A stretch of DNA of 64,000 nt from contig KV423932.1 of the NCBI GenBank assembly GCA_001632435.1, positions 62,001 through 126,000 of the forward strand. Reading direction: 5' to 3'. The DNA is from Calocera cornea HHB12733 (Eukaryota > Basidiomycota > Dacrymycetes > Dacrymycetales > Dacrymycetaceae). How positions within the stretch are numbered: the stretch's first letter is position 1; each line of letters starts with the position of its first letter. Below the pieces are notes generated by a model. That model was not told where the DNA came from, made no database searches, and worked only from the letters and a program-made list of their open reading frames with translations. A program made the position numbers and the translations under genes. This document shows, piece after piece, positions 1 to 9,200 of this stretch.

Positions 1-48
1 CGTCTTCGATCTGCAGCCCAGAAGTCAGCGAAAAGCTCCGGGCGGTAT

Positions 49-74
49 CCAAAGTACTTACCTCAGTACTTTGG
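49..74. repeat. Perfect 10-bp inverted repeat
   Basis: The arms are ccaaagtact (49-58) and agtactttgg (65-74), separated by the 6-nt spacer tacctc. The spacer and right arm form a consensus-like minus-strand splice donor, so the palindrome may overlap an exon-intron boundary. Confidence 0.6.
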
Positions 75-414
75 AAGCAGGCAGTGTTGTCGGGAGAAGA
101 ATTGTAGTAGTATTTGGAGAGGAGAGGTGGTCGTTGGTGTGGATGATGATGAGGAGGCTTGAGGCGATGGCAAGGGCGATAGGGGACTTTGGCCCCGCTG
201 CTGTGCTGTCAGACACTGTCATTAGTCATGTGACCACTTGCGCGCAACAAAAAAAAAACTGCGTCGTCCATCACCAAAACACGATTTGCCCCGCAACAAA
301 TGCACGAAATGTGCGCTTTCAACGCCCATTCGCTGGCCTGACTCTGTACGAGTCTGCTAGTACCAGAAAGGCGCATATAGCTGCTCTTTTGGATATTCGC
401 GCGCGCATTTGAAC

Positions 415-458
415 GTCTTCGCCTCGAACGGCGAAGACCGCACGATTTCAACACACTA
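415..458 (+). repeat. Hairpin plus 17-bp shared motif, copy 1
   Basis: A 9-bp stem (415-438) is followed, 17 nt later, by CTA within the motif acgatttcaacacacta (442-458). The same motif occurs at 2209-2225 on this strand and, on the minus strand, at 1442-1458, each next to a GC-rich hairpin. A hairpin shortly before a CTRR-type end is the usual layout of a Helitron 3' terminus. This copy ends CTAC, which is not a perfect match. Confidence 0.4.
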
Positions 459-563
459 CAGTGTGTTATTTCCCATCCTTATGATGGGAAATTATATAAT
501 TATTATAATTATTATATTTATTATCATCTACTCGCTCGATTCTATAAGTTGAATCGAGCGAGT
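415..563. repeat. Cluster of four consecutive perfect hairpins
   Basis: Four perfect inverted repeats lie head to tail. Arms of 9 bp (gtcttcgcc / ggcgaagac, 415-423 and 430-438); arms of 8 bp (aacacact / agtgtgtt, 450-457 and 460-467); arms of 10 bp (atttcccatc / gatgggaaat, 468-477 and 483-492); arms of 13 bp (actcgctcgattc / gaatcgagcgagt, 530-542 and 551-563). An AT-only stretch separates the third and fourth. No coding potential is visible. The pattern suggests termini of small non-autonomous mobile elements, or nested insertions. Confidence 0.75.
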
Positions 564-765
564 CATCTCGAATTAGCCTCCGGATAGGAGAACACGAGGC
601 AGGGGCGTGGCCCGATTAGGGGCGCGCGCCGGTCCCTTGGCCCGAATCGGAATTGGCCAGCGCACTGCCCTCTCTCTCCGCTCTCCTTCCTCCTCGACCG
701 CCCTCACCACCATCACCATCACCAGCACCATCACCAGCACCCTCACCAGCATCACCGCCACCGCA

Positions 766-2066
766 ATGCCTGGCATTCGTGCCTTGGTACCCAAGCGCTG
801 GAGCAAGAAGAGCAAGAAGACGACGACGACGACGACGACGGCCGCCTCCCCCTCCCCCGCTCCCGCTCCCACGCCCACGCCCACTCCTGCTCCCGCTCCC
901 ACTCCCGCTCCCGGCCCCTCCTACGCTGTCCCCTACGGCCTGGGATGCACCATCCCCGCCGGTGCGTTCCACCGCGTGAACAAGGGCAAGAAGGTCGCCA
1001 GGGAGCCCCGCATCCTCCCCGACATCACCGTCCCCAGCCCTGCTGTGCTCGCCGACTCGGCGGTCAGCGCCTGGGCCGCCGAGATGGTGCCGATGAGCAC
1101 CCTCGCCGCCAACGAGCTGACCGCCATGCAAGGTGGGCCGTCCATCAAGACGGAGGCCGAGCCTGTGGGGAAGGAGGAGGGGGCCGACGAGCAGCAAGAG
1201 AAGAAGAAGCCCGCGGCTGCGGGAGGAGAAGGAGCGAGGGCTGGAGGAGGGGGAGAAGGATCGCGCTGGGCGGGAGGGATGGGTGAGACGGCTGCGGGAG
1301 TGGGAGGGGGTGCTGCTGCGGGAGGGATGGGTGAGGGCGGCGCTGGGGCGCGTGCTGCTGCTCCTGTTGGGGTTGGGGATGGGCTGCGTACGCCTCGTGA
1401 GGTCGAGGGAGCCGAGGTGAGTGTATGTGGACCGTACGATTTAGTGTGTTGAAATCGTACGGTCCAAAAGCCGGCTTTCGTACCTTACTGACTGCTTTCG
1501 CAGTCTTCTCAGGCGACGATCGCCCTCACCGATCCTCGCCCCCCTCTGCCCGACTTCTGGGACTTCGCTCCCTCCGAGTACTTCGAGCTGGACCGCGATC
1601 TCGCGCGCCGTGGCAAGCGCAACGGCGGTGTCGGCGTCGACTATCTCTACGGCGGTCCTGCGGCATTCGGTCGCGCAGGCTGGGTCGTGCTTGGGCAGCT
1701 CTGGCTGCACATGCATATGTGGCTGCCCGCGATCGGTGGCTTCTTCAGTGCTGTCTGGGCGTATGGTTTCGACTTCTGGGCGATCGTGAGCTGCCTCTTC
1801 GGCTGCATTGTCTACGTGCTTTTCTTCTGCTTTGCGCTGCTCTGGTCGGTCTTGAAGGCGCTCTGGCCGTATCGCAACATGATCATGTTTGTGATTGGTA
1901 AGTTCTTCTCCTCGCTCATCTTACCTCGCGCTGACCATTATTGGCAGGCATCTGCGTCTTCCTCTACCTCGCGTTCCACGTCAACGTGGTTGCCATCTGC
2001 ATCGGCTTCCTGAAAGGTATCCCCGGTTGGATTAGCACGAAGTCATCTGCAAAACCCGCTGCGTAG
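766..2066 (+). CDS. Hypothetical multi-pass membrane protein with Pro/Ala-rich N-terminus
   Basis: I do not recognise this family. Three exons (766-1416, 1504-1897, 1948-2066) give a continuous frame of about 387 residues. The start is the first ATG that yields a lasting frame; frames further upstream begin with GTG or TTG only. The N-terminus is basic, then a poly-Thr run and an Ala/Thr/Pro repeat (about residues 20-48), then a Gly/Ala/Glu-rich disordered part. The C-terminal half holds about three hydrophobic segments: one near FFSAVWAYGFDFWAIV, one near LFGCIVYVLFFCFALLW and a last one spanning the exon 2/3 junction (IGICVFLYLAFHVNVVAICI). The first intron is almost entirely palindromic. 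Location in an internal membrane is inferred only from hydrophobicity. Copies of a Helitron-like end lie upstream, within intron 1 and just downstream, so the gene could sit in or beside a captured segment. Confidence 0.65.
1429..1478 (-). repeat. Intronic 14-bp palindrome with shared 17-bp motif, copy 2
   Basis: Inside intron 1 of the membrane-protein gene, arms ggaccgtacgattt (1429-1442) and aaatcgtacggtcc (1452-1465) pair perfectly around a 9-nt loop. The palindrome aaagccggcttt (1467-1478) is adjacent. On the minus strand the motif acgatttcaacacacta reads across the loop, and the end is CTAA. Most of the 87-nt intron is therefore two hairpins. Confidence 0.7.
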
Positions 2067-2189
2067 CTAGACACTCCCCCCCCCCCCTCTTCCCCTTCCC
2101 CAATTCTCTTCTCTTTCCCCTATAGCTAGTCAAATCATGCATATGTATCGAGTAGCCAGGTTACCCGTCACTGCGTTAATATATACCGT

Positions 2190-2226
2190 GCCCGCTTCGG
2201 CGGGCAATACGATTTCAACACACTAG
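2190..2226 (+). repeat. Hairpin plus 17-bp shared motif, copy 3 (Helitron-like 3' end)
   Basis: A stem gcccgc / gcgggc with a TTCG loop (2190-2205) is followed 17 nt later by CTAG (2223-2226), within the motif acgatttcaacacacta. The hairpin-to-CTA spacing is identical in copy 1. A hairpin close to a terminal CTRR is the recognised form of Helitron 3' ends; that assignment is inferred. Confidence 0.45.
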
Positions 2227-2449
2227 CGCGCGATTTCGGCCTGTGAATTCAAATGAAGAAGTTTCTATTACTAACTATCTCTAATTTAATTTAACTAAGC
2301 TGCTGTAATTGTCCTAGAGACAACTACAGCAGCGCTGCGCTTGGCTAGACGGCCTGGCGCGCAATATCATCTGCGTTATCATCTCTCCAGGGCCCTCCAC
2401 ATGCCCTATACACCCCTGGCTTGCCTCCGCCAGCCACGCTCAAAACGCA
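2227..2449. other. AT-rich spacer with a 15-bp imperfect inverted repeat
   Basis: Downstream of the third hairpin motif, arms gctgctgtaattgtc and gacaactacagcagc (about 2299-2334) pair with a single mismatch. No gene is visible before the sulfite-oxidase relic begins. Confidence 0.6.
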
Positions 2450-3435
2450 GTGAATTCACCCTCCTCTGCGTTACGATACCACACCGAGGCGCTGGATCGG
2501 GGGGACCTTATCTGGCACGACCCGCACAATGCGGAGCTGCCCCCTGATCGGCTCACGGAACGCTACATCACTCCGGGTGAGCTGGTCTATGCGAGGGCCA
2601 TGGGGATGTTTCCCTCCTTCACGAGGGGCCTCCAGCCCTCGAGCTGTTGATGGAAATCGAGGATAAGGAGCTCGCGAGGCAGTAACAACAAAGTGATGCA
2701 CGGGAGCGCGTCCGGCCCGTGAAATGGCCCACGGAGGAGGTGAGGAGCCGCTTGAACGCGGAATGGGGTTATTGTGAATGTCAATTTGGAAGATAGTCCA
2801 CCGTTCGTCATTTATGCACGAAGGATAGCCGTAGGGCCACTTTTGAGGGACCTGCTGCGCGACATTGGCGTGCCTGACCTGTATGAGGCAGAGGAAGGCC
2901 AGGGGTGGGCCAAAGCGCTGTATGTCTGCTTCGAGAGTGTGCCGAAGTGAGGCGAGGAGCTGTACGGAGCCAGCATGCCGCTTGAAAATGCCATGTATGC
3001 CGCTGAATCGGGCGCTACAGCTCTTGCACTCACGCACATTGCAAGCGAGAGGACCTCCCCGTGCTCCTGGCATATAACCAAAAACGGGCTCTCACTCACA
3101 CAGCAGCACGGGTACCGCCTGTGTGTCGTCGTCCCCGGCCACATCGGCGCTCGCTCCGTCCAGTGGCTCGCGCGGATCAAGCTCTCTGCGCCCGAGTCGG
3201 GAAGCGTCTTCGTGCAGCAGGAGTACATGGTGGTCGTGCCGGAGGACGAGGGAGAGCTGGAGAGGATCGAGGAAGATGAGGGGTACAGGAGGTGGAAGAT
3301 GGAGAGCCCAGGGCCGCTCATGGGAGATGGGATTGGCGGGGCGATTGCGGTGCCTAAACAGGGCGCGGCAGTTCCAAACGACTGGGTAATGTGCAGCCGG
3401 TATGCTATTGGGGATAATGGTGCGACAGTGGATGC
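2450..3435 (+). pseudogene. Decayed sulfite oxidase-like molybdoenzyme gene
   Basis: Fragments in different frames follow the order of the sulfite oxidase family. First comes HNAELPPDRLTERYITPGEL (about 2518-2577), matching the conserved Moco-domain start. Next is RDLLRDIGVPDLYEAEEGQG (about 2846-2906), then YVCFESV, a decayed YGASMPLENAM segment, VVVPGHIGARSVQWLARI (about 3130-3183), and finally the dimerisation-domain start AIAVPKQGAAVP near 3345. In-frame stops (for example after 2647 and in the ARQ-stop segment near 2683) and frame changes near 3060 have no usable splice sites around them. The central region that carries the molybdenum-binding cysteine could not be found. In life the enzyme oxidises sulfite to sulfate. 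This copy should be inactive. Its age and origin are unknown; an aldo/keto-reductase relic follows directly. Confidence 0.7.
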
Positions 3436-3659
3436 AGATGCTCGAGGGAATCTATGCTCACAGATTAATAGGATCTGTGTTTATCCATATACAAGTTGCT
3501 GCCGTCATCTGCGGTTCATCGGTAACAACAGAAGACACCAAGTCAGTTACAGCCAACAAGTCTATCGGTGAATCCACGCAACGCTCTGTCCACAGGTCTC
3601 ACAGCAAAGTACAGATACAAGCAGTGAGGCGTGCGGCTGCGGGATGCAGATGTGCCAAT

Positions 3660-4092
3660 GCGCACGACCGAGGTGGAGGAAACGGTAGCGCTGGCCATGC
3701 CACTGCGACTCCGACGGGGAGCAGCAGAAGGCGAGTACGCGGAACGCTCGCGGAGTTGGCACCAGGGCTTGGAGTGTCGCCAAGCTGTCCAAACAGAGAA
3801 ACGCTAGCATCCAGACGCACTTGTAGCCGCTGCTGTACGTACCAGTTTGTGATCGCTGACCTCAACATCGTTGTCAAAATGCTCCTCGCGTCTACAATCC
3901 GTGGTACAGGCAGTAGGATTGCCCATGCGTTGTCAAAGACCAAGGTCGCGAGTCAAATCATCGGCTTGGGGTTCTGTGGCGAGGTTGGAGGGGACCATCA
4001 TCCCGGAAAGGAAGCTGACGGAGGAGGAGATCAAGCATCTCGAGCCGCCGTACCTCCCGTACCTCCCAGTGCGCATTAGAGGCCACTTCTGA
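3660..4092 (+). pseudogene. C-terminal relic of an aldo/keto reductase
   Basis: The end of this stretch reads LSKTKVASQIIGLG in one frame and then, after a frame change near 3970, SVARLEG followed by RKLTEEEIKHLEPPY and a stop at 4090-4092. This pattern (cofactor-binding helix, then the leucine/glutamate-rich last helix and an EPY motif) is typical of the C-terminus of fungal NADP-dependent aryl-alcohol/aldo-keto reductases. A weaker piece, VPMRTTEVEETVALA near 3650-3700, may be an internal part. No N-terminus or catalytic Tyr/Lys segment is visible, so this is a truncated, frameshifted fragment. Confidence 0.55.
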
Positions 4093-4419
4093 ACATGCGG
4101 TTCTTGAGGCATGAAACACATTGTCGACAGTCAGTTCAAATGGAATCGTCTTCGTTCAGATTTGTGTTCTTTTCCAATCCATCCTGATGCAGCTAAAAGG
4201 GTGTGGAGGAAAGTCAGCAGTGCCAGTGAAGCCGCTGCGGAAATACGAAACAGGTCGCCTCGTGTTCAGGGTTACGCCATCGGAGTTACGTGTAGAAATG
4301 CCTCCGTGTAGCACGGCGATCTCTTAGCCTCCGTCATCCGAGGTCTTCCCCTCACGAGCTCAACACCGTCACCAGTGGGCAGACGTTGTTCTCTTCCTTC
4401 CCCTACTAGGACAGCCAAC

Positions 4420-5740
4420 ATGTCGGTCGAACTATCCCCCAACGCCCAGCTCGGCTTCAACAGTATGTGGTCTGCTCTGACCGTCAAGGGTTCTATGAAG
4501 TTGACTGGAATGTTCCACTCTAGGGCCGTTCAACCAGATCGTGAAACGTTCCCTGCATGTCACCAACCATAACGCACAACCGGTAGCCTTCAAGGTCAAG
4601 ACCACCGCACCGAAAGTGCGTATATGCGTTCGCATGGCGTGTACATTGCTTACACTGTCTTCAGTTGTACTGCGTTCGTCCAAACTCCGGCAGGATAGAA
4701 GCCGGCGAGACATGTGAGGTCGCCGGTAAGTGGAGCTTCCCCATCGCTCCTGGTCTTGTGCCTTACGTCTCCCTTTTCAGTCCTGCTCCAACCCATGAAG
4801 GAGGATCCGCCTCTCAATACCAAGTGCAAGGACAAGTTCCTCGTCCAGACCACGTTTATCACGCCGGAGCGTGAGCAGGGCAGCATCAGCGAGCTTGTGC
4901 GTGTACTCGGCCTCCGATCGGCGTCCGTGTTCTCATAAGTTGACAGTGGTCTGTTGCCGAGAAGACTCCTGGTGACAATGGTATCCACCAGCAGAAGATT
5001 AGGGTTGCATACCTCCCACCAGAGGGTGATGGCATTCCGGAGGAGCCCGAGCAGCCTAGCCACATGAACGGCAACGACTCGGTATGTTTGGATGGTGAAA
5101 CCAAAGCGAGTCACGCTAACCCCTATCACAGGCGCTATACGACACTGTCCACGAGGCACCTTACACGAATGGCCACCCGACAATTATCGAGCCCGAGCCG
5201 GAGTATACTACCCAGGTCATATCTGCACCTCCGCACGAAGAGCCCGCGGACGAGACTTTCAATCAGGCGAGGGAAGAGATCACGCAGACATCGATTATCC
5301 CGCCCATCCCCGAGCCAGAACCCGAACCTGTACCGGCACCAGCGCCGCCTGTGCTCGCCGCTCCTGCGCCGATTCCTGAGCCGGTCAAGCCCGTCGAAGT
5401 GCGCGCTGCGTCGACATCTCGCCCCCATGAGCCAATTCATGTGTCTGCTCCTATCGTACCCCCAACAGTTGCACGCGAGGTGCCGGACAATGCCCTCCTG
5501 GCGAAGTACGCCGATGCGCAAGCGGAGATTGAACGCCTGCGCGCCATGCTTGCGTCGTATTCTGACCCCGCGCTGCCAAATGTCGGGCTCCGGAGGCGCG
5601 GGCATCGTAGCAACGAGGAGGAGGACACGCGCCCGAGTGAGGAGACGAAGTTCGTGGAGAGCGTCGCGGAGGGTGTCCCGCCCCTGGTGGTCATCATGAT
5701 TGCCCTGGGTGTGTTTATCACCACCTACCTCTTCTTCTGA
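4420..5740 (+). CDS. VAMP-associated protein (VAP/Scs2), ER tether
   Basis: Six exons (4420-4462, 4524-4615, 4665-4725, 4781-4896, 4947-5081, 5132-5740) give a protein of about 351 residues. Residues 1 to about 125 are a major sperm protein (MSP) domain with the VAP signature: RPFNQIVKRSLHVTN, then FKVKTTAPKLYCVRPNSG and LLQPMKEDPP. A Pro/Glu-rich linker follows, then a short coiled coil (LLAKYADAQAEIERLRAML) and a single hydrophobic segment at the very end (PPLVVIMIALGVFITTYLFF). This is the tail-anchored layout of VAP/Scs2, which sits in the ER membrane and binds FFAT-motif proteins at contact sites with other membranes. All key regions are present. It converges on the Rictor gene, with about 525 bp between. 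Confidence 0.93.
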
Positions 5741-6265
5741 ACGACGAGCTATGATCTTGGTTGACTAGTACGCTTATGCTGTGTATTTCCTTCATTCCCC
5801 TGTGTTTGTGCTGGCTAGCGGTCGGTTGCTTATCGGACCCGCGGATCGGCATGTATACCACCACTATCACCTCTTAGTGACGTCCTCGGGTTCACGACCG
5901 CTGCTACCGGTGGGTATGAACCACGTTTCGTGTATATAGTACCTTCCTCTTTATGAAATTTCTCTATTCCTCGATACACGGACCAAAAACCTGTATCGGA
6001 AATGTGATATACTCATTGTTTCTCGTAACGCAACTTTCCAAACCGAAGTTGCTATGGCCCGATACGCGTACACGCGGTTCATTGCAATCAACTCTGCAGT
6101 CCCGGCTGCAGAGCGCTATTTGTACATGTACAGAAAGCCATGGAGAAACGTGCGAGTATATAAAATGCGGGTATAAAGTGCACTTGGAGTAAATGCCTCA
6201 CCGATAAAGTCACGTAGACAAGTCATAAATGCTGCGTAGAGAAAGAACCTCAACCTCGGCTCAAC
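5741..6265. other. Convergent intergenic region, VAP and Rictor 3' ends
   Basis: Holds the two 3' untranslated regions. The open frame at 5953-6192 has no recognisable similarity and is AT-rich, so I do not call it a gene. Confidence 0.6.
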
Positions 6266-9200
6266 CTAGGGAGTGCGCTCATCCCACACCTCCCCACCAA
6301 ATCCGCTCACTTTTATCTTGGGCTCTAGCCGCTCCCTCGGCGCGCCCGGTTCTTCGTCTTCTTCATCCTGATCACCTTCAAGGCTAACCAGATCCTCATC
6401 ATCACTGATGCTCCTCGTCCTCCCCCTCGCCCTGAGGCTATCGCGCGGCTTCGCCGCCGGCACGGTGGCCGGCAGTGGAGCACCCACGTCTTGCAGACTT
6501 GCCTGAGCCTTTCGCAAAGCAGCTATCGTTTTCGGATCAAGCCGGACTTCGAACAAGTCCAGCACATATTTGCGCACAGAAAAGCGGTACGAGTGCGTGG
6601 AGATGAGGTGCAGTACCCGATATAGCAGGGTGATGCTGCTAAACAGGCGGTGATGCCGCGTTTTGAGCCGTGCGAGCGTACGCGAGGCCGTATTTGCCGT
6701 CATGGAGTTGCCGAGATTGGCGATCGCGAGCAGGACATCCTTCTCGAGCGGCGTTGTTGGCGGGCGCAACATCCGCGGCTCCAGGTATATGCGAGGCGGT
6801 GGCTCCCAGAGGGGAATCTGTGCGGCATGATTAGTGTTGGGTAGAAGTGCGATTGGGGTGAACGCACATCGAGGAACCGCTCCATCTTCTCGCCCTGAAC
6901 GAGAGGCAGGCATATGCCCGTCGGCTCACCCAGCGGCGTCCTGGTCGCCTCCCAACCATACTCATACAAGATCTCGGCTCCCTCCGAGGTGCACGATAAG
7001 AGCCCGAGTACGAAATATGCTGTCCCACGGACTGAGAGGACCGCAGACTGCTCAGCGATGTCGATGATATTCTGCAGGATGTCCTCCTCTTCTATGAACT
7101 GGAAGCCGAAATGATGGGAGCCGATGTTGCCCTGCACTCCATTAGCCTGTGCAGCAGCTCCTGTATGCGCATGTACTCACCACTGCCCACAGCACGCTCT
7201 TCAGCTTCATGATCAGCTCCCGGTCCTCGTCTTCCAGCCCATGCTGCCTGATGACCTGGGCAAACTCTGCAAAGTGGCCCTTTTCGTGAATGATCTGACA
7301 ACCGAGCTCCGTCTTAGCCATTTCCCCATAGAAATGAGGCGGGGCAATCCCATCGAAGCTGTGCGCTGTTAGCTATGCAATGAGAGGTGCGACGACGATG
7401 CTCACTCAGATTCGATATAGTCTTCCGTGCTGTCCTTCCCCAGCGCCTTGGCCAAGAACGCCTCCACCTGGATCACGTACTGCAAGTTGCGCTCCTGGAA
7501 CCACCCGTCCATCTCCCGATCCACGTACCGCGCCTCGCGGAGGTACCTGAACCCGGCCTGGTTGGACATGAAGCGAAGCAGGAGCGGGTGACCCAGCTCG
7601 CCGAGGTGCTCCAGGGTGGGGCGCATGCGCACGACCATCTGCAGAACCTCGGAGGATTGGCACGCCTCCTGTAGGTAGTAGACGGCTTGTTCGCAGACCT
7701 CTACGGCGGGATCGTAGAGCTGCGTGAGCAGGAGGCGGAGTGTCCATTCGTGTGGCTCGTCGCTCGCTTGGATGAGCTTGCCTAGGTGTTCAGTCGCATA
7801 CATGCGGATGTGCTGGCCGCTCATGTCAGACTTTGGCATACCAGGGCAAACAAGAGCTCGCTCACCTTGTAGCTCGACGTCAGCGCCTTTGACAAGACGA
7901 TCCGTGGATGCCCGTCCCTCGAGTAGTCCAAGTGCTCGATCATCCCCTTGATGAGGTCCTCCCTGCTCTTCAGCTCGCTCAGATGATAGAATGCCGTGAA
8001 GATCCTGAACCGCTGCAGGAGCTCGATCCCCTCGTGATACTGGCTGAGCGTGCCGAGCATCTCGAAGTAGCCGTAGGTCAGGGTGTCCTCGACTCGCTTC
8101 TTGGAGAAAATGGGGTCGGAGGCGGGGGCGCCGTTGAACTGTGGCCTGTCAGCACATATACCGTCTGATGGGAGGAAGGACGCACAGGGTCAAGCTGGGC
8201 AAAGCACTCCATGAGCTCGAGCAAGAACTTGTCCTCGGTGAGCATCCTCTGCCCCTCCGGATGGCTCATGAGCACCCTGAGGAACCTGCACCCGAGCCTG
8301 ACCCAACGCTCATTCGGCTTGGTCCTCCTCAAATCCGAGAACCTGTGCGCAAAGGGGTGGTAGAACGGGAGCAAGCGCCGGCAGAACTTGGACGTCTTGA
8401 GCACCTCCTCGAGCCGCTTCGAGCTGCTCAGCGCGCCGTCCATGACCTCCATGAGAAGGTCCGCGTTCCACTTGGCCGAGTCGCGCGAGGTGGGCACCTG
8501 CGTGTCGACGATCATCGCCGCGAACGTCTTGTCGTCGACAGCAGCGGCCATCGTCTTGCGCGTCTGCTCGGCCTGCCGCTGGCCCCGACGGACAGCGTCG
8601 TCCACCGAGTTGGAGCGGTTACGGTTCGTCTGGGGCTGCGCTTGCAGCCGCAGGCGGTTCCGGTCTAGGCTGTCGAGCGAGGAGAGCGAATTGATGCCCG
8701 TATTCCGCTTATCACCGTCCCTGAAGCTCGTGGCCATCGCAAATAGTGCAGGCAACGACTGCCCCAAATGCATTCCATCAGCCTCTTCTCATACAACCCA
8801 AGCACAGCCCACTCACTAAGATCGCACTCGACACCCTCCCCGGCAGCACCCTGCTCACAATCTGCAGAGTCTCGTCGAGCAGGAGCGCCGCCCTCCGCAC
8901 CACAGCCTCGTCCCCCCCTTTTTCTTGGACGATCACGGCGAGCGCGTCTAGCAGCCCGGCCTCGATGAAGATGGAGACGAGGAGGGCCACGAACTGGTCG
9001 GCCAGGGAGAGCTTGGTGTTGAGCGGTTCGGGGGCGGGGGTGGGCTGCTTGCTGGGGAGGACGGTGCCCCTGCCGTACACTGTTCCACAACGACCACACC
9101 GACATCAGCCTTCCACTTCCACGTCATCGGCGCAGAATTGGGAGTAAGGGACGCACACGTGAGCCTCCTCCCCTGCAGGAACTCGCCGTGCCATCTGGGC

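Larger units (their letters stand above)
1..765. other. Left-edge non-coding region with hairpins
   Basis: I see no convincing gene here; the open frames use non-ATG starts or are short. The region holds five perfect inverted repeats, listed separately. On the minus strand, position 64 reads as a good splice donor (GAG|GTAAGTA), so the first ~64 bases could be an intron of a minus-strand gene lying mostly outside the window, but no open frame supports this. An (ACC ATC)n-like run at about 706-760 lies just before the ATG of the next gene and is probably its 5' untranslated region. Confidence 0.5.

Noticed and set aside
2471..3073. A 200-codon minus-strand frame as a gene
   Set aside because: The plus strand carries ordered sulfite-oxidase fragments, so this is a shadow frame.
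2450..3435. Reading the sulfite-oxidase stops as introns
   Set aside because: The frame changes lack usable GT-AG pairs and the missing central region cannot be recovered in any frame.
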